Source: Pseudomonas alcaliphila JAB1 (GTDB taxonomy: Bacteria; Pseudomonadota; Gammaproteobacteria; Pseudomonadales; Pseudomonadaceae). From it: a stretch of 64,000 nt of DNA. A model generated the notes under the pieces. The model did not search any database. It saw only the letters and a list, made by a program, of their open reading frames with translations, and had not been told where the DNA came from. Where the stretch lies: assembly GCF_001941865.1 (NCBI RefSeq), contig NZ_CP016162.1, positions 558,001 through 622,000 on the forward strand. The letters are read 5' to 3'. A program made the position numbers and the translations under genes. Below, piece by piece: positions 26,240-34,687 of this stretch. Position 1 is the first letter of the stretch; every line of letters begins with the position of its first letter.

Positions 26240-28045
26240 TCAGAACCAGGCGTCCTGCATGCCCAGGCAGGTGTCGTCACGCGCTTCGAGAATGGCCAGG
26301 TCGTGGTGGCAGCTCGGCACCTCCCAGGTCAGGAAGTAACGCGCGGCCTGCAGCTTGCCGCGATAGAAGGCCTGCTCCTCGGCATTGTCCGCTCGGGTCA
26401 GGCCTTGTTCGGCGCGAATCGCCTGCTCCAGCCAGCGCCAGCCGATCACCGTATGGCCGAACACCTTCAGGTACAACGCCGAGTTGGCCAGGCCCTGGTT
26501 AACCTGGCCGCTCATCAGGTCGCCGAGCAGCGCCAGGGTCACCGCCTGCAGGCGCGCCAGCAGTTGTTCCAGCGGTTGGCGCAGGGCGGTGAGCGATTCG
26601 TACTCGCTGGCGCGCTGGCAGCAGTCGTTGATCAGCTTGAGCAGTTGCTTGAGTGCAGCGCCACCGTTCTGCGACACCTTGCGCCCGAGCAGGTCGAGCG
26701 ACTGGATGCCGTGGGTGCCTTCGTGGATCGGGTTGAGGCGGTTGTCGCGGTAGTACTGCTCCACCGGGTATTCGCGGGTGTAGCCGTGGCCGCCGAGGAT
26801 CTGGATGGCCAACTCGTTGGCCTTGAGGCAGAACTCCGAGGGCCAGGATTTGACGATGGGCGTGAGCAGGTCGAGCAGTTCCAGGGCGCGGGTGCGCTCT
26901 TCGGCGGTTTCCAGGGTGTGGGTGTCGTCGAACAGGCGTGCGGCGTACAGGCCGAGATCGAAGGCGCCTTCGACGTAGGCCTTCTGGGTCAGCAGCATAC
27001 GTCGCACATCGGCGTGCTCGACGATGGAAATCTGCGGGCTGCTCGGGTCCTTGCCATCGGGCTGACGGCCCTGCGGACGGTTGCGCGCATAGTCCAGCGA
27101 ATACAGGTAGCCGGCGTAGCCGAGCATGATCGCGCCCATGCCGACGCCGATACGTGCCTCGTTCATCATCTGGAACATGTAGGACAGGCCGGCGTGCGGC
27201 TTGCCCACCAGATAGCCGACGCACTCGCCGTTGTCGCCGAAATTGAGCGCGGTGGACGTAGTACCGCGCCAGCCCATCTTGTGGAACAGGCCGGCCAGGG
27301 TCACATCGTTGCGCGCACCCAGGCTGCCGTCGTCGTTGACGTGGAACTTGGGCACCAGAAACAGGCTGATGCCCTTAACGCCGGGCGGTGCGTCCGGCAG
27401 CTTGGCCAGCACCATGTGCACGATGTTCTCGGAAATCGGCTGGTCGCCGCCGGAGATGAAGATCTTGTTGCCCTTGATCCGGTAGCTGCCGTCGGCGTGC
27501 GGCTCGGCCTTGGTGCGAATGTCTGAGAGCGACGAGCCGGCATGCGGCTCGGTCAGCGCCATGGTGCCGAAGAAGCGGCCATCGATGATCGGCTGCAGGT
27601 AGCGGGACTTCTGCTCATCGTTGCCGAAGGCTTCGATCAGGTTGGCCACGCCCATGGTCAGCATCGAGTAGGAGCTGGTGGCGATATTGGCCGACTGGAA
27701 ATGGGCGAAGCAGGCCTGCGACAGCAGGTTGGGCAGCTGCATGCCGCCGTGTTCGAAATCGCGGGTGGCATTGAGGAAACCGGCTTCATGGAAGGCACGC
27801 AGAGCGGGCTCGACCTCGGGGATCAGCACCGCGCCGCCGTCGACGTACTGCGGTTCGTGTTCGTCGTTCTTGCGATTATGCGGGGCGAACAGCTCTTCGG
27901 CGATACCGCGCGCGGTGCTGATCGCCGCATCGAAGGTCTCGCGGTTGTGATCGGCGAAGCGCGGACGCTGGGTCAGTGCTTCGGCGTCGAGCACTTCATA
28001 AAGTTCGAACGCCAGGTTGCGGGAGCTGAGCAGGGTCTCGGACAT
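26240..28045 (-). CDS. Acyl-CoA dehydrogenase family protein
   Basis: The 601-residue flavoprotein starts at 28045, with GGAGG about ten bases upstream. It has the N-terminal helical, middle beta (MALTEPHAGSSLSDIRTKAE) and C-terminal helical domains of acyl-CoA dehydrogenases, followed by the extra C-terminal domain of the large bacterial type. The segment YYRDNRLNPIHEGTHGIQ holds the FAD-binding region and the probable catalytic Glu. It oxidises an acyl-CoA to the enoyl-CoA, with electrons going to ETF. Chain length is unknown. In P. aeruginosa a related gene occupies the corresponding location. It is probably monocistronic. Confidence 0.93.
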   Translation of the reverse strand: MSETLLSSRNLAFELYEVLDAEALTQRPRFADHNRETFDAAISTARGIAEELFAPHNRKNDEHEPQYVDGGAVLIPEVEPALRAFHEAGFLNATRDFEHGGMQLPNLLSQACFAHFQSANIATSSYSMLTMGVANLIEAFGNDEQKSRYLQPIIDGRFFGTMALTEPHAGSSLSDIRTKAEPHADGSYRIKGNKIFISGGDQPISENIVHMVLAKLPDAPPGVKGISLFLVPKFHVNDDGSLGARNDVTLAGLFHKMGWRGTTSTALNFGDNGECVGYLVGKPHAGLSYMFQMMNEARIGVGMGAIMLGYAGYLYSLDYARNRPQGRQPDGKDPSSPQISIVEHADVRRMLLTQKAYVEGAFDLGLYAARLFDDTHTLETAEERTRALELLDLLTPIVKSWPSEFCLKANELAIQILGGHGYTREYPVEQYYRDNRLNPIHEGTHGIQSLDLLGRKVSQNGGAALKQLLKLINDCCQRASEYESLTALRQPLEQLLARLQAVTLALLGDLMSGQVNQGLANSALYLKVFGHTVIGWRWLEQAIRAEQGLTRADNAEEQAFYRGKLQAARYFLTWEVPSCHHDLAILEARDDTCLGMQDAWF

Positions 28046-28143
28046 GGAACGGGCCTCCAGATGATCGACCGAGTCTAGGCAGTCTGCCGCCTGACTGCCC
28101 AGCATCATCATCGGCGGTGATAGTCACTGGTTGGCCGATATGA

Positions 28144-28196
28144 GTAGGGCGGGTGCAACCCGCCACTCCGGTAATGGCGGGTTGCACCCGCCCTAC
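28144..28196. repeat. Extragenic inverted repeat (GTAGGGCGGGTGCAACCCGCC)
   Basis: The arms 28144-28165 and 28175-28196 are reverse complements with at most one mismatch, joined by nine bases. It lies upstream of the acyl-CoA dehydrogenase gene, downstream of the nitronate monooxygenase gene, and belongs to a different repeat class from those at 16722 and 32380. Confidence 0.85.
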
Positions 28197-28206
28197 GGCA
28201 TCAGTT

Positions 28207-28236
28207 GACCGTCATACCCGCGAACGCGGGAACCCA
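28207..28236. repeat. Short palindromic repeat (CCCGCG-AA-CGCGGG core)
   Basis: GTCATACCCGCGAACGCGGG forms a 6-bp stem with a two-base loop at 28217-28230. It resembles the GTCATTCCCGCG-AA-GCGGGAATCC repeats scattered through many proteobacterial genomes. It lies about 50 bases from the end of the nitronate monooxygenase gene and may also stabilise that transcript. Confidence 0.6.
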
Positions 28237-28283
28237 GGAAATTGGCGGAGCCTAGGCTCCAGCCTGCGCGAGAGTGCCAGTTG

Positions 28284-29333
28284 TCATGTCGAACGACCGA
28301 GGCTCTGTGCCAGCTCACGGGTCAGCTCGGCTGCAGGCATGGGCCGGCAACTTGCGACGTTCTGCCCGGCCCACAGCGGTGAAAAGTCGCCGCTGCCCCG
28401 CGCCTCGGCCGCCGCGCGCAACGGAGCGATGGCCGCAGTGGCCAGGGGGAAGGCTGGCGCCTGCGTGCTCAGAGGCCCCAGCTCGCGCATCAGGCGATTG
28501 ACGATGCCGCGTGCCGGGCGACCGCTGAACAGGTTGGTCAGTGCGGTATGGCGCGCCGCAGGGCTCTGCAGTGCTGCGCGGTGCAGGACGCTGGTCGTGG
28601 CTTCCGGGCACAACAGATAAGCACTGCCGACCTGCACGCCAGCGGCGCCGAGGGCCATGGCTGCGGTCACGCCACGGGCATCGCTGATGCCGCCGGCGGC
28701 GATCACTGGTACGTCGAGGGCATCGACCAGTTGCGGCAGCAGGGCGAAGGTGCCGAGCTGGCGGCTAAGGTCGAAATCCAGAAAGTGCCCGCGATGGCCT
28801 CCGGCTTCCAGTCCTTGGGCGATTACCGCATCGACGCCGCGTTCCTGTAGCCACAGCGCTTCGTCCAGGGTGGTGGCGCTGGAGAGGATCTTCGCCCCGC
28901 TGCGGCGTACTCGCTCCAGCAGGTCAGGCTGCGGCAGGCCGAAGTGGAAGCTGACCACCGCCGGGCGAAATTCCTCCACCAGCGCGGCCGCTTCGGCGTT
29001 GAACGGCAGGCGTCCGGGTCCGCCGGCAATGCTCGCCGGGTCTACGCCCAACTCGTCATAGTAGGGCGCCAGCGTTTCGCGCCAGCCAGCCTCGCGGGCC
29101 GCGTCCGGCTCGGGCGGCACATGGCTGAAGAAGTTGAGGTTGAACGGCCGCTCGGTCAGCTCGCGCATCGCCTGCAGCTCCTGGCGCAGGGCGGCAGGCG
29201 TGAGCATGGCGCAGGGAATCGAGCCGAGGCCGCCGGCCTGGCACACGGCGGCGGCCAGGCGATGATCCTGCGAGCCGGCCATCGGCGCCTGGATCAGGGG
29301 CAGGTCAGTGTTGAGCAGGGCGGTGAGAGACAT
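28284..29333 (-). CDS. Nitronate monooxygenase (2-nitropropane dioxygenase family)
   Basis: The 349-residue FMN protein starts at 29333 (MSLTALLNTDLPLIQAPMAG) with a GGAG upstream. It has the TIM-barrel motifs of the family: QAPMAG for FMN, SFHFGLPQ, AQGLEAGGHRGHF with the active-site His region, and VIAAGGISDARGVTAAMALGAAGVQVGSAYLL. These enzymes oxidise alkyl nitronates such as propionate-3-nitronate, though many homologues have other substrates. The first 29 bases of the gene overlap the end of the upstream MFS gene, so the two are co-transcribed and translationally linked. Export of a toxic nitro compound together with its detoxification would fit, but this is inference. Confidence 0.88.
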   Translation of the reverse strand: MSLTALLNTDLPLIQAPMAGSQDHRLAAAVCQAGGLGSIPCAMLTPAALRQELQAMRELTERPFNLNFFSHVPPEPDAAREAGWRETLAPYYDELGVDPASIAGGPGRLPFNAEAAALVEEFRPAVVSFHFGLPQPDLLERVRRSGAKILSSATTLDEALWLQERGVDAVIAQGLEAGGHRGHFLDFDLSRQLGTFALLPQLVDALDVPVIAAGGISDARGVTAAMALGAAGVQVGSAYLLCPEATTSVLHRAALQSPAARHTALTNLFSGRPARGIVNRLMRELGPLSTQAPAFPLATAAIAPLRAAAEARGSGDFSPLWAGQNVASCRPMPAAELTRELAQSLGRST

Positions 29334-30513
29334 GGGATGGCTCCATTTCAGCATGGGATCGTGGTTCGGACACCTGCCAGGCCCACAGGACGGCCCAGAG
29401 CAATGCCGCGGTACCGATAAGGAAGCTGCTCGTGAGGCTATGGCCGGCGGCAGTCCAGTGTTGCACCAGCCAGGGGCCGAGCAACTGGCTGCCGCTGTAC
29501 AGACTGATCAGCAGGGCGGCCAGGCGCAAGCCCTGGTCCGGGTTGAGGGCGCGGGCCAGGCGCTGGGTCAGCAATACGGTGCCGAGGAAGGTCCCTCCGA
29601 CCAGCAGCGCACAGGTCATGACGCCAAAGGGACCGGGCAGCAGGATCGGCATCGTCACGCCGAGCAGTTGCAGCAGGTAGTTGGCCAGCAGGGCACGACG
29701 ATCGCCCAGCCAGGCGCCGGCATGATTCCACAGCGTCGCCGAGAGCAGGCAGGCGAGCGCCGTCCACCACCAGTTGCCGACCAGTAGCGGATGACCGGCG
29801 GGCAGCTGTTCGCGAGCCAGGGCCGGCAGAAAGGTCAATGGCAGGATGTAACCCAGGCCTGCTCCCAGATAGGCCATCAGCAACGCCAGGTTGTGGCTGC
29901 CGAACAATGCGCTACGGGCGGTCGCGGGTGGCTTGTCGGGCAGATCACGCGCCAGGCGCCTCAGCATCGGAGCGCAAAACAGCGCCAGAGGCAGGGCGCA
30001 CAGCGCGATCGGCAGCCAGCGCATCGGTCCCTGCCATGAGGTGATGGCCACCAGCAGGCCGCACAGCAACATGCCGCCACCCAAGCCCAGATAGACCAGG
30101 CCGCTCAGCGCCGTGGCCTGGCGCAGGGCAAGCCACTCCAGCACCAGGGCCGGGGCCAGCACGAAGACCACGCCGTTGCTGACGCCGTTGGCCAGGCGCA
30201 GGGCGGCCAGCAGGTCGACGTCGTGGGTGAACACCTGGGCCAGGGTCAGGCCGGCATTGACCAGCAAGGCGGCCGGCAAGCCCAGGCGTAGGCCGCGCGG
30301 GTTGGCCATGAACAGCGCAAGCAGGGCGCCAAGCAGATAGCCGAGATAATTCCAGGTCGCCAACTGGGCGCCTTGGGCCAGATCGAACAGGCCGTCGTCG
30401 AGCAGCAGTGGCAGCAAGGGGGTGAAGGCGAAACGGCCCAGCGCGTGGACGACCACCAGCGCCAGTGCGGCGGCGAGCAGGGCAGTGAGGTGGGCGCGGT
30501 CGAGTCTGGGCAT
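29305..30513 (-). CDS. MFS transporter, YbfB/YjiJ type
   Basis: The 402-residue inner-membrane protein starts at 30513 (MPRLDRAHLTALLAAALAL). Twelve hydrophobic segments are seen, with the N-terminal helix motif GRFAFTPLLPLLLDDG and WNYLGYLLGALLALF characteristic of the YbfB/YjiJ (MFS_4) family. The substrate is unknown. It is divergent from a LysR regulator, with an AGTGAAAA/TTTTCACT palindrome between them, and its 3' end overlaps the nitronate monooxygenase start by 29 bases. The arrangement suggests a two-gene operon controlled by the LysR protein. Confidence 0.88.
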   Translation of the reverse strand: MPRLDRAHLTALLAAALALVVVHALGRFAFTPLLPLLLDDGLFDLAQGAQLATWNYLGYLLGALLALFMANPRGLRLGLPAALLVNAGLTLAQVFTHDVDLLAALRLANGVSNGVVFVLAPALVLEWLALRQATALSGLVYLGLGGGMLLCGLLVAITSWQGPMRWLPIALCALPLALFCAPMLRRLARDLPDKPPATARSALFGSHNLALLMAYLGAGLGYILPLTFLPALAREQLPAGHPLLVGNWWWTALACLLSATLWNHAGAWLGDRRALLANYLLQLLGVTMPILLPGPFGVMTCALLVGGTFLGTVLLTQRLARALNPDQGLRLAALLISLYSGSQLLGPWLVQHWTAAGHSLTSSFLIGTAALLWAVLWAWQVSEPRSHAEMEPSHVSHRPAQH

Positions 30514-30564
30514 AGGGTCTCCGTTCGTGCTGCCCACCTTAGTCATTGTCGTTGCTTGATGGTT

Positions 30565-30593
30565 AGTGAAAAATATTGCGTTCTATTTTCACT
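30565..30593. promoter_or_regulatory. Inverted repeat in the LysR-MFS intergenic region
   Basis: AGTGAAAA at 30565-30572 and TTTTCACT at 30586-30593 form a perfect 8-base inverted repeat with 13 bases between. The 93-base divergent spacer is where a LysR-type regulator normally binds to control both itself and its target. Binding has not been shown. Confidence 0.6.
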
Positions 30594-30606
30594 TTTGGTG
30601 AATGTC

Positions 30607-31476
30607 ATGGATGCCTGGCAACGACTCAATCCGCAGCTGCTGCGTTATTTTCTCGCCGTGGCTCGGGAGGGCTCGCTGAGCGCCGCCGGCGTGCGCCTGC
30701 ACTGCGTGCCGTCGAACGTCTCGGCGCGCCTTCGTCAATTGGAGCAGCAACTGGACATCCGGCTTTTTCAGCGTCAGGGGCAGCGTCTGCGAGTGACTGC
30801 GGCCGGCGAACGCTTGTTGCCCCATGCCGAGCATCTGGAGCAGCTTTGCCAGATGGCCTGGCGCAGCGTGCAGGAAGATATCTGGAGCGGCGATCTGCGT
30901 CTGGGCTCGATGGAAACCACCGCCGCGGTGCGTTTGCCTGAGCTGCTGGCGGCTTTCCACCAGCGGGCTCCGCGAGTGAACCTGCAACTCAGCACCGGGC
31001 CGAGCCGGCGACTGGTCGAGGGGGTGTTGTCAGGAGAACTGGACGGCGGATTGATCGGCGGGCCGTTCGAGCATCCTCAGCTCGACTGCCTGCCCATCTG
31101 GCAGGAGGAACTGATGCTGGTGCTGCCGCCCGAGCAGGATGGCACCCAACTGGAGAGTCGACCGCAGACTCTGCTGGGTTTCCCCGATGGCTGCCATTAC
31201 CGCGAGCGCCTTGAGCGCTGGGCCGTCAGTCGTGGTTTGCAGGTGGCGGCGCGGCAGAGCTATGGCTCCATCGATGCGATCTTTGCCGGCATTGCTGCCG
31301 GCATGGGGATCGGCCTGTTGCCACGCAGCCTGCTCGACAGTCACCCGCGTGTGTATCTGGTGCAATACCAGGCCATTGCCCCTGAGCTTGGCGCAACGAC
31401 TACATTGTTGGTACGTCGTCGCGACGCCGGTGAGCACCCGCCGCTGGCCTTGTTGCTGGAGCTGATGCGCGCGTAA
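30607..31476 (+). CDS. LysR-family transcriptional regulator
   Basis: The 289-residue protein starts at 30607 (MDAWQRLNPQLLRYFLAVAREGSL). The winged helix-turn-helix covers residues 5-65 and includes LSAAGVRLHCVPSNVSARLRQLEQQL. The effector-binding domain runs from about 90 to 289 (LRLGSMETTAAVRLPELLAAFH, then GELDGGLIGGPF). It is divergent from the MFS-nitronate monooxygenase pair and most likely regulates them and itself. It resembles PtrR/YneJ-like LysR proteins in size and layout, but the ligand is not evident. Confidence 0.9.
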   Translation: MDAWQRLNPQLLRYFLAVAREGSLSAAGVRLHCVPSNVSARLRQLEQQLDIRLFQRQGQRLRVTAAGERLLPHAEHLEQLCQMAWRSVQEDIWSGDLRLGSMETTAAVRLPELLAAFHQRAPRVNLQLSTGPSRRLVEGVLSGELDGGLIGGPFEHPQLDCLPIWQEELMLVLPPEQDGTQLESRPQTLLGFPDGCHYRERLERWAVSRGLQVAARQSYGSIDAIFAGIAAGMGIGLLPRSLLDSHPRVYLVQYQAIAPELGATTTLLVRRRDAGEHPPLALLLELMRA

Positions 31477-31520
31477 AGCCCTTCCAACGGGTAAACTTGG
31501 CGACCGCTTCGGAGACCTCC

Positions 31521-32375
31521 ATGAACTACCGCCACGCCTTCCATGCCGGCAACCACGCCGACGTACTCAAGCATTTGGTGCTGACTCGCCTGATCAGCCT
31601 GTTGTCGAAAAAGGAGGCACCTTTCGCCTACCTCGACAGTCATGCCGGACTCGGTTTGTACGACCTGCATGGCGATGCGGCCAGCCGTACCGGCGAGTAT
31701 CTGGAGGGCATCGCACGCCTGTGGCAGGCCGAGCACCTGCCGGATGCCGTGGAAGCCTATCTGGAGGTGGTGCGGGCGATGAACCTGGATGGTGAGCTGC
31801 GCTATTACCCCGGCTCGCCGGAGCTGGCGCGCCTGCTCAGTCGCGAGCAGGACTCTTTGCAGCTCAACGAAAAGCACCCCGAGGACGGTCGTCTGCTCAA
31901 GGACAACATGCGTGGCGATCGCCGCGTCGCTGTGCACCTGGGCGAGGGCTGGCTGGTGCCTCGAGCGCTGATGCCTACGCGGGAGAAACGCGTGCTGCTG
32001 CTGATCGACCCACCGTTCGAGAAGGCCGATGAGCTGCAACGCTGCGTCGAGGCCTTGAACGAAGCGCACGGGCGTATGCGCCAGGCCATCGTGGCGATCT
32101 GGTACCCGATCAAGGACGAGCGCCAGTTGGCGCGCTTCTATCGTGACCTGAGCAAGAGCGCCGCGCCCAAGCTGCTGCGCGCCGAGCTCTATGTGCATGC
32201 GCCGGACGATGCCACGCGCCTGAGCGGCTCGGGCCTGGTGATCAGTAACCCGCCATGGGGCCTGGAAGATGAGCTCAAGCAGTTGCTGCCCTGGCTGGCC
32301 GATGTGCTTGGCCAGAGCCAGGGCGGCTGGCGTCTGGATTGGCTGATAGAGGAAGCGCCAAGCGGCAAGTCATAA
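31521..32375 (+). CDS. rlmJ: 23S rRNA (adenine-2030-N6)-methyltransferase
   Basis: RlmJ methylates A2030 of 23S rRNA using S-adenosylmethionine. The 284-residue protein starts MNYRHAFHAGNHADVLKHLVL, a diagnostic N-terminus in which the His/Asn residues contact cofactor and substrate. The catalytic motif IV is LIDPPFE, matching the DPPF/DPPY motif of N6-adenine methylases. Length and sequence agree with E. coli YhiR. GGAG lies about 9 bases upstream of the ATG. It follows the LysR gene by 44 bases but is a housekeeping gene and may have its own promoter. Confidence 0.95.
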   Translation: MNYRHAFHAGNHADVLKHLVLTRLISLLSKKEAPFAYLDSHAGLGLYDLHGDAASRTGEYLEGIARLWQAEHLPDAVEAYLEVVRAMNLDGELRYYPGSPELARLLSREQDSLQLNEKHPEDGRLLKDNMRGDRRVAVHLGEGWLVPRALMPTREKRVLLLIDPPFEKADELQRCVEALNEAHGRMRQAIVAIWYPIKDERQLARFYRDLSKSAAPKLLRAELYVHAPDDATRLSGSGLVISNPPWGLEDELKQLLPWLADVLGQSQGGWRLDWLIEEAPSGKS

Positions 32376-32379
32376 GCGC

Positions 32380-32438
32380 GTAGCCCGGATGAAATCCGCG
32401 AGCCGCGGCACCCGATCCGCGGATTGCATCCGGGCTAC
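32380..32438. repeat. REP-like inverted repeat (GTAGCCCGGATG core)
   Basis: GTAGCCCGGATG at 32380-32391 pairs with CATCCGGGCTAC at 32427-32438. The arms continue to 32400 and 32418 with one mismatch. It is closely related to the element at 16722-16780. It lies between the convergent rlmJ and HD-GYP genes and could act as a terminator-like barrier. Confidence 0.85.
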
Positions 32439-32445
32439 AAGGGGC

Positions 32446-33699
32446 TCAAGCGGGCTTATGGTTGGGCTCGATGTGGTAGCTGAGGTTGCGCCGCGGGCTG
32501 AGGTACTCCAGCACCTCCAGCGGTAGCTGCGCGGGGCGCAGGCTGCGGGCGATGACGAGCTTCGGTTCCTGGGCGAGATCGACAATCAGGGCTTCCTGCT
32601 TGGGAATGTCGGCGTCGTAGAGAATCAGCGTCGGTTTCAACGCCTGAGTCGGGTTCATGCCCAGCACCAGCGCATAGCGCTCATCTTCCAGCTGCACCAG
32701 GCTGCCCGGCGGGTAGATGCCCATCACGCGAACGAAGGCCTTCAGCGCCACCTCGTCGAAATGTTCGCGCTGCTGCTTGAACATCAGCGCCAGGGCTTCG
32801 TGTGGGCTCATCGCCTGGCGCGGGTCGAGCGGGTTGCACAGCCCGTCGAAATGGTTGGTGATGGCCACCAGACGACTCAGGCGGCCGATAGCGGCCTCGC
32901 GCAGCCCGCGTGGATAGCCGCTGCCGTCGCAGTGCTCGTGATGTTCATGGATGATGCGCAGCACCTCGTCATCGAGCATCAGTTTCTGCCCCATGCGCAG
33001 GCCGAAGTCGGTGTGCATCTGCAGCAGTTGCTGCTCCGGGCGGCTCAAGGGCGCGGGCTTGAGTAGCACCTTGCTCGGCACTTCCAGCTTGCCAATGTCG
33101 TGCAGCAGGGCGCCGAGGCCGAGGCTATGACAGGCCTCGCTGTCGAGGCCGAGCTGGCGCCCGAGCAGCAGGGATAACACGGTGACGTTGAGGGCATGGA
33201 AGTAACTGTCCTCGGCCGCCTTGCCGGTGATGCCATGCAGCACCACGCCAGGCGCCCCGAGCAGCGTCTCGACCATCTCGCTGACGATGGCGCCGGCCTG
33301 GCGCATGGCGTCTTCCGGGCGGCTGCGCAGGGTCTGGTTGAGCGTCTTGATGCGTTGGCTGGCCTCGATGAAGCGGCGATCCACCTCGGCCAGGCGGCTG
33401 CGTAGGTGACGTAGTTTCTCCACGCGTTCCTGGCGTGCCTGACGTTCCGGGTCGACCGGCGGTTCTTCGACAGGAGGGGCGGTGATGTTGTCAACGAGAG
33501 ACGGAGGCGGGCAGTCGCTGCGCGCCGGGTCATAGCGCAGCTGCTTCAGGTTGAGCGCGCGCAAGGCGCGAATCTGCGCTTCGTCCTTGATCTTGAAATT
33601 GCTGAAGGCGAAATCATGCTCCCACCAGCTCAGGTCCAGATGAACGTAGAGGCCGACGCAAAGCTGATCGGGGGTGATGGTGGGGAGAGTGGCGGGCAT
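32446..33699 (-). CDS. HD-GYP cyclic-di-GMP phosphodiesterase with N-terminal DUF3391
   Basis: The 417-residue cytoplasmic protein carries an N-terminal DUF3391 domain (about 1-130; LCVGLYVHLDLSWWEHDFAF) and an HD-GYP domain at about 160-350. The metal-binding HD is in LLHDIGKLEVPSK and the GYP signature is HHEHCDGSGYPRGL, so the residues for hydrolysis of c-di-GMP to GMP are present. P. aeruginosa has related DUF3391/HD-GYP proteins with such activity. The sequence after about 350 is an uncharacterised C-terminal part. It is the last gene before a REP-like repeat, and a YjfB-like small gene and msrA lie upstream. Confidence 0.92.
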   Translation of the reverse strand: MPATLPTITPDQLCVGLYVHLDLSWWEHDFAFSNFKIKDEAQIRALRALNLKQLRYDPARSDCPPPSLVDNITAPPVEEPPVDPERQARQERVEKLRHLRSRLAEVDRRFIEASQRIKTLNQTLRSRPEDAMRQAGAIVSEMVETLLGAPGVVLHGITGKAAEDSYFHALNVTVLSLLLGRQLGLDSEACHSLGLGALLHDIGKLEVPSKVLLKPAPLSRPEQQLLQMHTDFGLRMGQKLMLDDEVLRIIHEHHEHCDGSGYPRGLREAAIGRLSRLVAITNHFDGLCNPLDPRQAMSPHEALALMFKQQREHFDEVALKAFVRVMGIYPPGSLVQLEDERYALVLGMNPTQALKPTLILYDADIPKQEALIVDLAQEPKLVIARSLRPAQLPLEVLEYLSPRRNLSYHIEPNHKPA

Positions 33700-33769
33700 G
33701 CCGGGCTCGTCGATCGATGGCTAATTGCCCGCAGTTTAGTCCGGCTGATGGCCTGAAGGCATTAGTTGT

Positions 33770-33967
33770 TCAGGCCATCACGTCGATGCTGTTGCCCAGG
33801 TTGGGCGGATTGCTGGGGGCGCTGACCGGTGCAGCTGACTGCACCAGCCCGGTGATATTGGCGGCCTGCAGCTCCAGCGTCTTGCGCAGCAGCACAAGCG
33901 ACATCTGCGCGGAGATCTGCGCCGATGCCTGACTCGATACCTGGCTGGAAATGCTGCTCAGCTCCAC
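33770..33967 (-). CDS. YjfB-family putative motility small protein
   Basis: The 65-residue protein (MELSSISSQVSSQASAQISAQM, then LLRKTLELQAANITGLVQ) matches the pattern of the YjfB putative motility family: an Ser/Gln/Ala-rich amphipathic helix, a second helix and a short proline-rich tail. It has no signal peptide or membrane helix. Similar proteins occur in many motile bacteria and may bind flagellar parts, but the function is unknown. It lies 16 bases before msrA in transcription order (downstream of it), on the same strand, and is next to an HD-GYP gene, which would be compatible with a motility role. Confidence 0.7.
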   Translation of the reverse strand: MELSSISSQVSSQASAQISAQMSLVLLRKTLELQAANITGLVQSAAPVSAPSNPPNLGNSIDVMA

Positions 33968-33983
33968 GACCCGTTACCCGTGC

Positions 33984-34637
33984 TCAAGATTCTGGGGGTA
34001 GACATACGCCTGTTCCGCCGAGGCCGCAATAGCCGCCCGGATTCTTCGCCAGGTATTGCTGGTGATAGGTCTCGGCGTAGTAGAAGGTCGGCGCCTCGGC
34101 GATTTCAGTGGTGATGCTGCCCACTCCGGCCTTGTCCAGCTCAGCCTGGAAGCGTGCCTGGCTGGCTTTGGCGGCGCTCAGTTGAGCGTCGTCCTGGCAG
34201 TAGATCGCCGAGCGGTACTGGGTGCCCTGGTCGTTGCCCTGGCGCATGCCCTGGGTCGGGTTGTGCACTTCCCAGAACACCTTGAGCAGCGCTTCGAAGC
34301 TGGTCTGCTGCGGATCGAACACGACCAGTACCACTTCGGTGTGTCCGGTCAGGCCCGAGCAGACCTCCTCGTAGGTGGGGTTGGGCGTGAGGCCACCGGC
34401 ATAGCCGACCGCCGTGCTGAACACGCCAGGCTGTTGCCAGAAGCGTCGTTCGGCGCCCCAGAAGCAGCCGAGACCGAACACCGCCTGTTGCAGGCCGGCG
34501 GGGAAGGGCGCTTTGATCGGGTTGCCGTTGACGTAATGAGTGTCCGCTACTGGCATCGCCTCTGTACGGCCGGGCAAGGCCTGCTCGGCAGTCGGCAGGA
34601 CATCCTTGTTAACGAGAATCTGGGAACGCAGAACCAT
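33984..34637 (-). CDS. msrA: Peptide methionine sulfoxide reductase A
   Basis: MsrA reduces the S-epimer of methionine sulfoxide in proteins, using thioredoxin for recycling. The 217-residue protein starts at 34637 with AGGAG about 8 bases upstream; a longer frame to 34796 is GC-rich read-through. The active-site signature GCFWG contains Cys58. Recycling cysteines are Cys204 and Cys212 ([10 protein letters not shown]), as in the three-cysteine type of E. coli MsrA. It is 50 bases downstream of dipA on the same strand, the same order as PA5018/PA5017 in P. aeruginosa. Confidence 0.95.
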   Translation of the reverse strand: MVLRSQILVNKDVLPTAEQALPGRTEAMPVADTHYVNGNPIKAPFPAGLQQAVFGLGCFWGAERRFWQQPGVFSTAVGYAGGLTPNPTYEEVCSGLTGHTEVVLVVFDPQQTSFEALLKVFWEVHNPTQGMRQGNDQGTQYRSAIYCQDDAQLSAAKASQARFQAELDKAGVGSITTEIAEAPTFYYAETYHQQYLAKNPGGYCGLGGTGVCLPPES

Positions 34638-34687
34638 GGCGGTCTCCTGAAAGTGAGTAGGTAGTGGACTATGCGCAGGGCGGCGTA

